A stretch of DNA of 64,000 bases from Palaemon carinicauda (Eukaryota; Arthropoda; Malacostraca; Decapoda; Palaemonidae), in NCBI RefSeq assembly GCF_036898095.1, contig NC_090761.1:44022407-44086406 (forward strand), given 5' to 3'. Numbering within the stretch: position 1 is the first letter of the stretch; every line of letters begins with the position of its first letter. Both the position numbers and the translations under genes were made by a program. Under the pieces are notes generated by a model that was not told where the DNA came from, did no database searches, and saw only the letters and a program-made list of their open reading frames with translations. Shown piece by piece: positions 62,621-64,000 of this stretch.

Positions 62621-62639
62621 ACTGCCTATCCTAGTGTTT

Positions 62640-63986
62640 GCGGCCTCGACTCCTCCCTTTAGGATTCTTGCCTCCCCTGGAGGACTTTTTGCCATTCCTT
62701 CCTTTGACAGGAAAGGGCTTAGACACCAAGGTCTTTGCTGCTGTTGTCGTCTTAGTGGTCTTGACTGCTGTGGTGCTGGAGGCTTATAGAGCTTGGATGT
62801 TAAAGCTCTAAGAAGGAGGGAGTCTTGATAAGACTTCCTCCACCTCTCAGCGTCATGTTCCACATCCTTAGGCTCGAACCAGACGGATCCCTCTAGGGAG
62901 GAATGTCTGAGCCTATTGATCTCGGTGCTAGGGACCTTCTGATGGAATCTCTCAGCTACTGCATCCCGACGTTTCAGGATGGTATTTGCCCACAAGTTCG
63001 AGACTTGGTAGGCCAGAAACTCGATCGTGCGAGTACCTGAGAGAAGGTAGGTTTCCATAGCTTTCCTGGTACTGTACGTTCTTTGGAGAAATCCTCAGAA
63101 CGTATCAGGATACCTAAGGTCCCCAACCAGATATCGAGCCACGAAGTGGCTTGCATAGCACACTTCGCAACTTTCTCCTGGTTGAGGATCTCGGCTGCCG
63201 AGAATGAGACCTGTCGGTTGGAGAGTCTCTCAAGAGGGACTCCCCTGGTTAGCTCTTCCAGCGAGTGGTGAAGAGGAAGAGCTTAACAAGGCTCCTCAAG
63301 GATCTCGAAGTACCTCCTCTGCTGTACGTGAGGAGGTGAGAGGAGCTTGTTGGTGGCACCGGAACGGTTGGAGGAGGACATCTCGGAGAGCTGTTGTGAG
63401 TACCAAAGACACGGTCAAAGACCGTGTCCTTGCCCTCTCGAGGAGGGATCTCTGGGTCGGAAAACCCGTTGAGAGCCCTTATTAGAGTCAGAACTTGCCA
63501 AAACGCATGTTCTGACTCTTGCTGGTCTCCTCCTGCTGTAGGACTTGCAGCGAAGTCTCCTTCTATCCCCAAAGGCTCTTCTTGGGGAGAGTCGCGGACA
63601 TTCCCTGAGTGGCTAGCTGGCTCCATCTTAGTCCTAGTAGAGGACTTCAGCAATGTTTTGGAGTCCTTAGATTCCTTCCTGGGAAGGATGTAGGACTCCA
63701 ACATTGACAAAGGTGGCATGTTCCTTTCAATTCCCGGCTGAGTGGACCCCTCGGCGCGAGGAGAGGTTTCCCCTTTTGGTGCGATGGGGGAAAGTCTCTC
63801 TTCGCGTGATTCCCTTGGGGACGGGAAATCTTCGGCCGAAAGGGAAGGAGAGGCAGTCTGAGGAAAAGAAGGAACCTGCCTCGAAGGTCTGTGTGGAGTC
63901 AGTTTCGCCCTTGGGGAAGTGACTGCGTCTGGAACTCCTCTTTTCCTCTTCAAAGGGGTAGAAGAAGCCATGGTTCTGTGTCCCAA
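62640..63986 (-). pseudogene. gag-like protein of D', truncated and frameshifted
   Basis: The part nearest the window end reads STPLKRKRGVPDAVTS, as in D (SPLKRKRGVSPVEP). Further on, PLGIEGDFAASPTAGGDQQE and SEHAFWQVLTLIRALNGFSD parallel D. The C-terminal block (62800-63160) reads SGTRTIEFLAYQVSNLWANT and ILKRRDAVAERFHQKVPS. It changes frame near 63420 and 63080. The GC-rich insert and zinc ribbon of D would lie beyond the window. Confidence 0.75.
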
Positions 63987-64000
63987 TTCAGAGAAGACAG

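Larger units (their letters stand above)
58753..64000 (-). mobile_element. DIRS-like retrotransposon D', second copy of the D family
   Basis: The left tip ATGACAAATTCGTAGATAAT equals that of D. The left repeat (58801-58970) and internal complementary region (59010-59215) are followed by recombinase, RT-RNase H-MT and gag remnants on minus. It is cut by the window end within gag, so the 5' repeat is not seen. Frameshifts and stops in all three genes make it dead. A 100-bp tandem duplication spans the internal complementary region. Confidence 0.92.

Noticed and set aside
1..64000. tRNA or rRNA genes
   Set aside because: No cloverleaf with conserved T-loop/anticodon patterns or rRNA core sequence was noticed. 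A covariance-model scan was not possible here.

Overview
The window is nuclear DNA of an animal, most likely a decapod crustacean. It has no operons, ribosome binding sites or compact coding. It has AT-rich intronic sequence, long microsatellites, spliced exons, Tigger/pogo-type DNA transposons, RTE-like LINE fragments and, above all, DIRS-like tyrosine-recombinase retrotransposons, which are known to be widespread in Decapoda. The taxon is an inference from this mix; no taxonomic marker gene was seen. About two thirds of the 64 kb is DIRS-like DNA.

Layout: 1-4012 holds the 3' part of a decayed DIRS copy on + (element E). 4585-8700 is a palindromic DIRS relic (F), split at 5142-7704 by a dead Tigger/pogo transposon. 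9490-9530 looks like the last coding exon (minus strand) of an AIG1/ADTRP-family host gene, and 41751-41902 is an upstream exon of the same gene. The implied 32-kb intron contains DIRS element D (10098-18223, -), a Tigger-like repeat (19012-21398) carrying a solo DIRS end, and two DIRS elements back to back, A (21771-30533, -) and B (30789-39573, +). A and B sit inside a small DNA transposon whose ends are now at 21563 and 40113. An RTE-type LINE tail lies at 40590-41400. Further upstream in the host gene are DIRS element C (44604-52526, -), a nested set of elements at 53521-58122, and D' (58753 to the window end, -), a second copy of the D family.

The five DIRS copies whose 3' end is visible (A, B, C, D, D') share one design. 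They have inverted terminal repeats and, just inside the 3' end, a short internal complementary region made of the complements of the two outer tips. Their genes run gag, then RT-RNase H with a Dam-methylase-like tail, then a tyrosine recombinase read in the -1 (+2) frame relative to RT. In all families the recombinase frame also stays open, or nearly so, across the whole RT-RNase H gene. Element C has all three genes open and a gag intron of 134 nt, and is the best candidate for a recently active copy. Element A carries one extra C that fuses RT to the recombinase frame. Element B carries one stop codon in its recombinase.

The most unusual signals are the conserved dual-frame RT/recombinase layout, a short leader peptide ending Lys-Leu-Ser just inside the 5' repeat of several families, family-specific GC-rich repeat blocks in the 5' leaders, the long palindrome with a datable Tigger insertion, and the 32-kb host intron filled by successive DIRS insertions.
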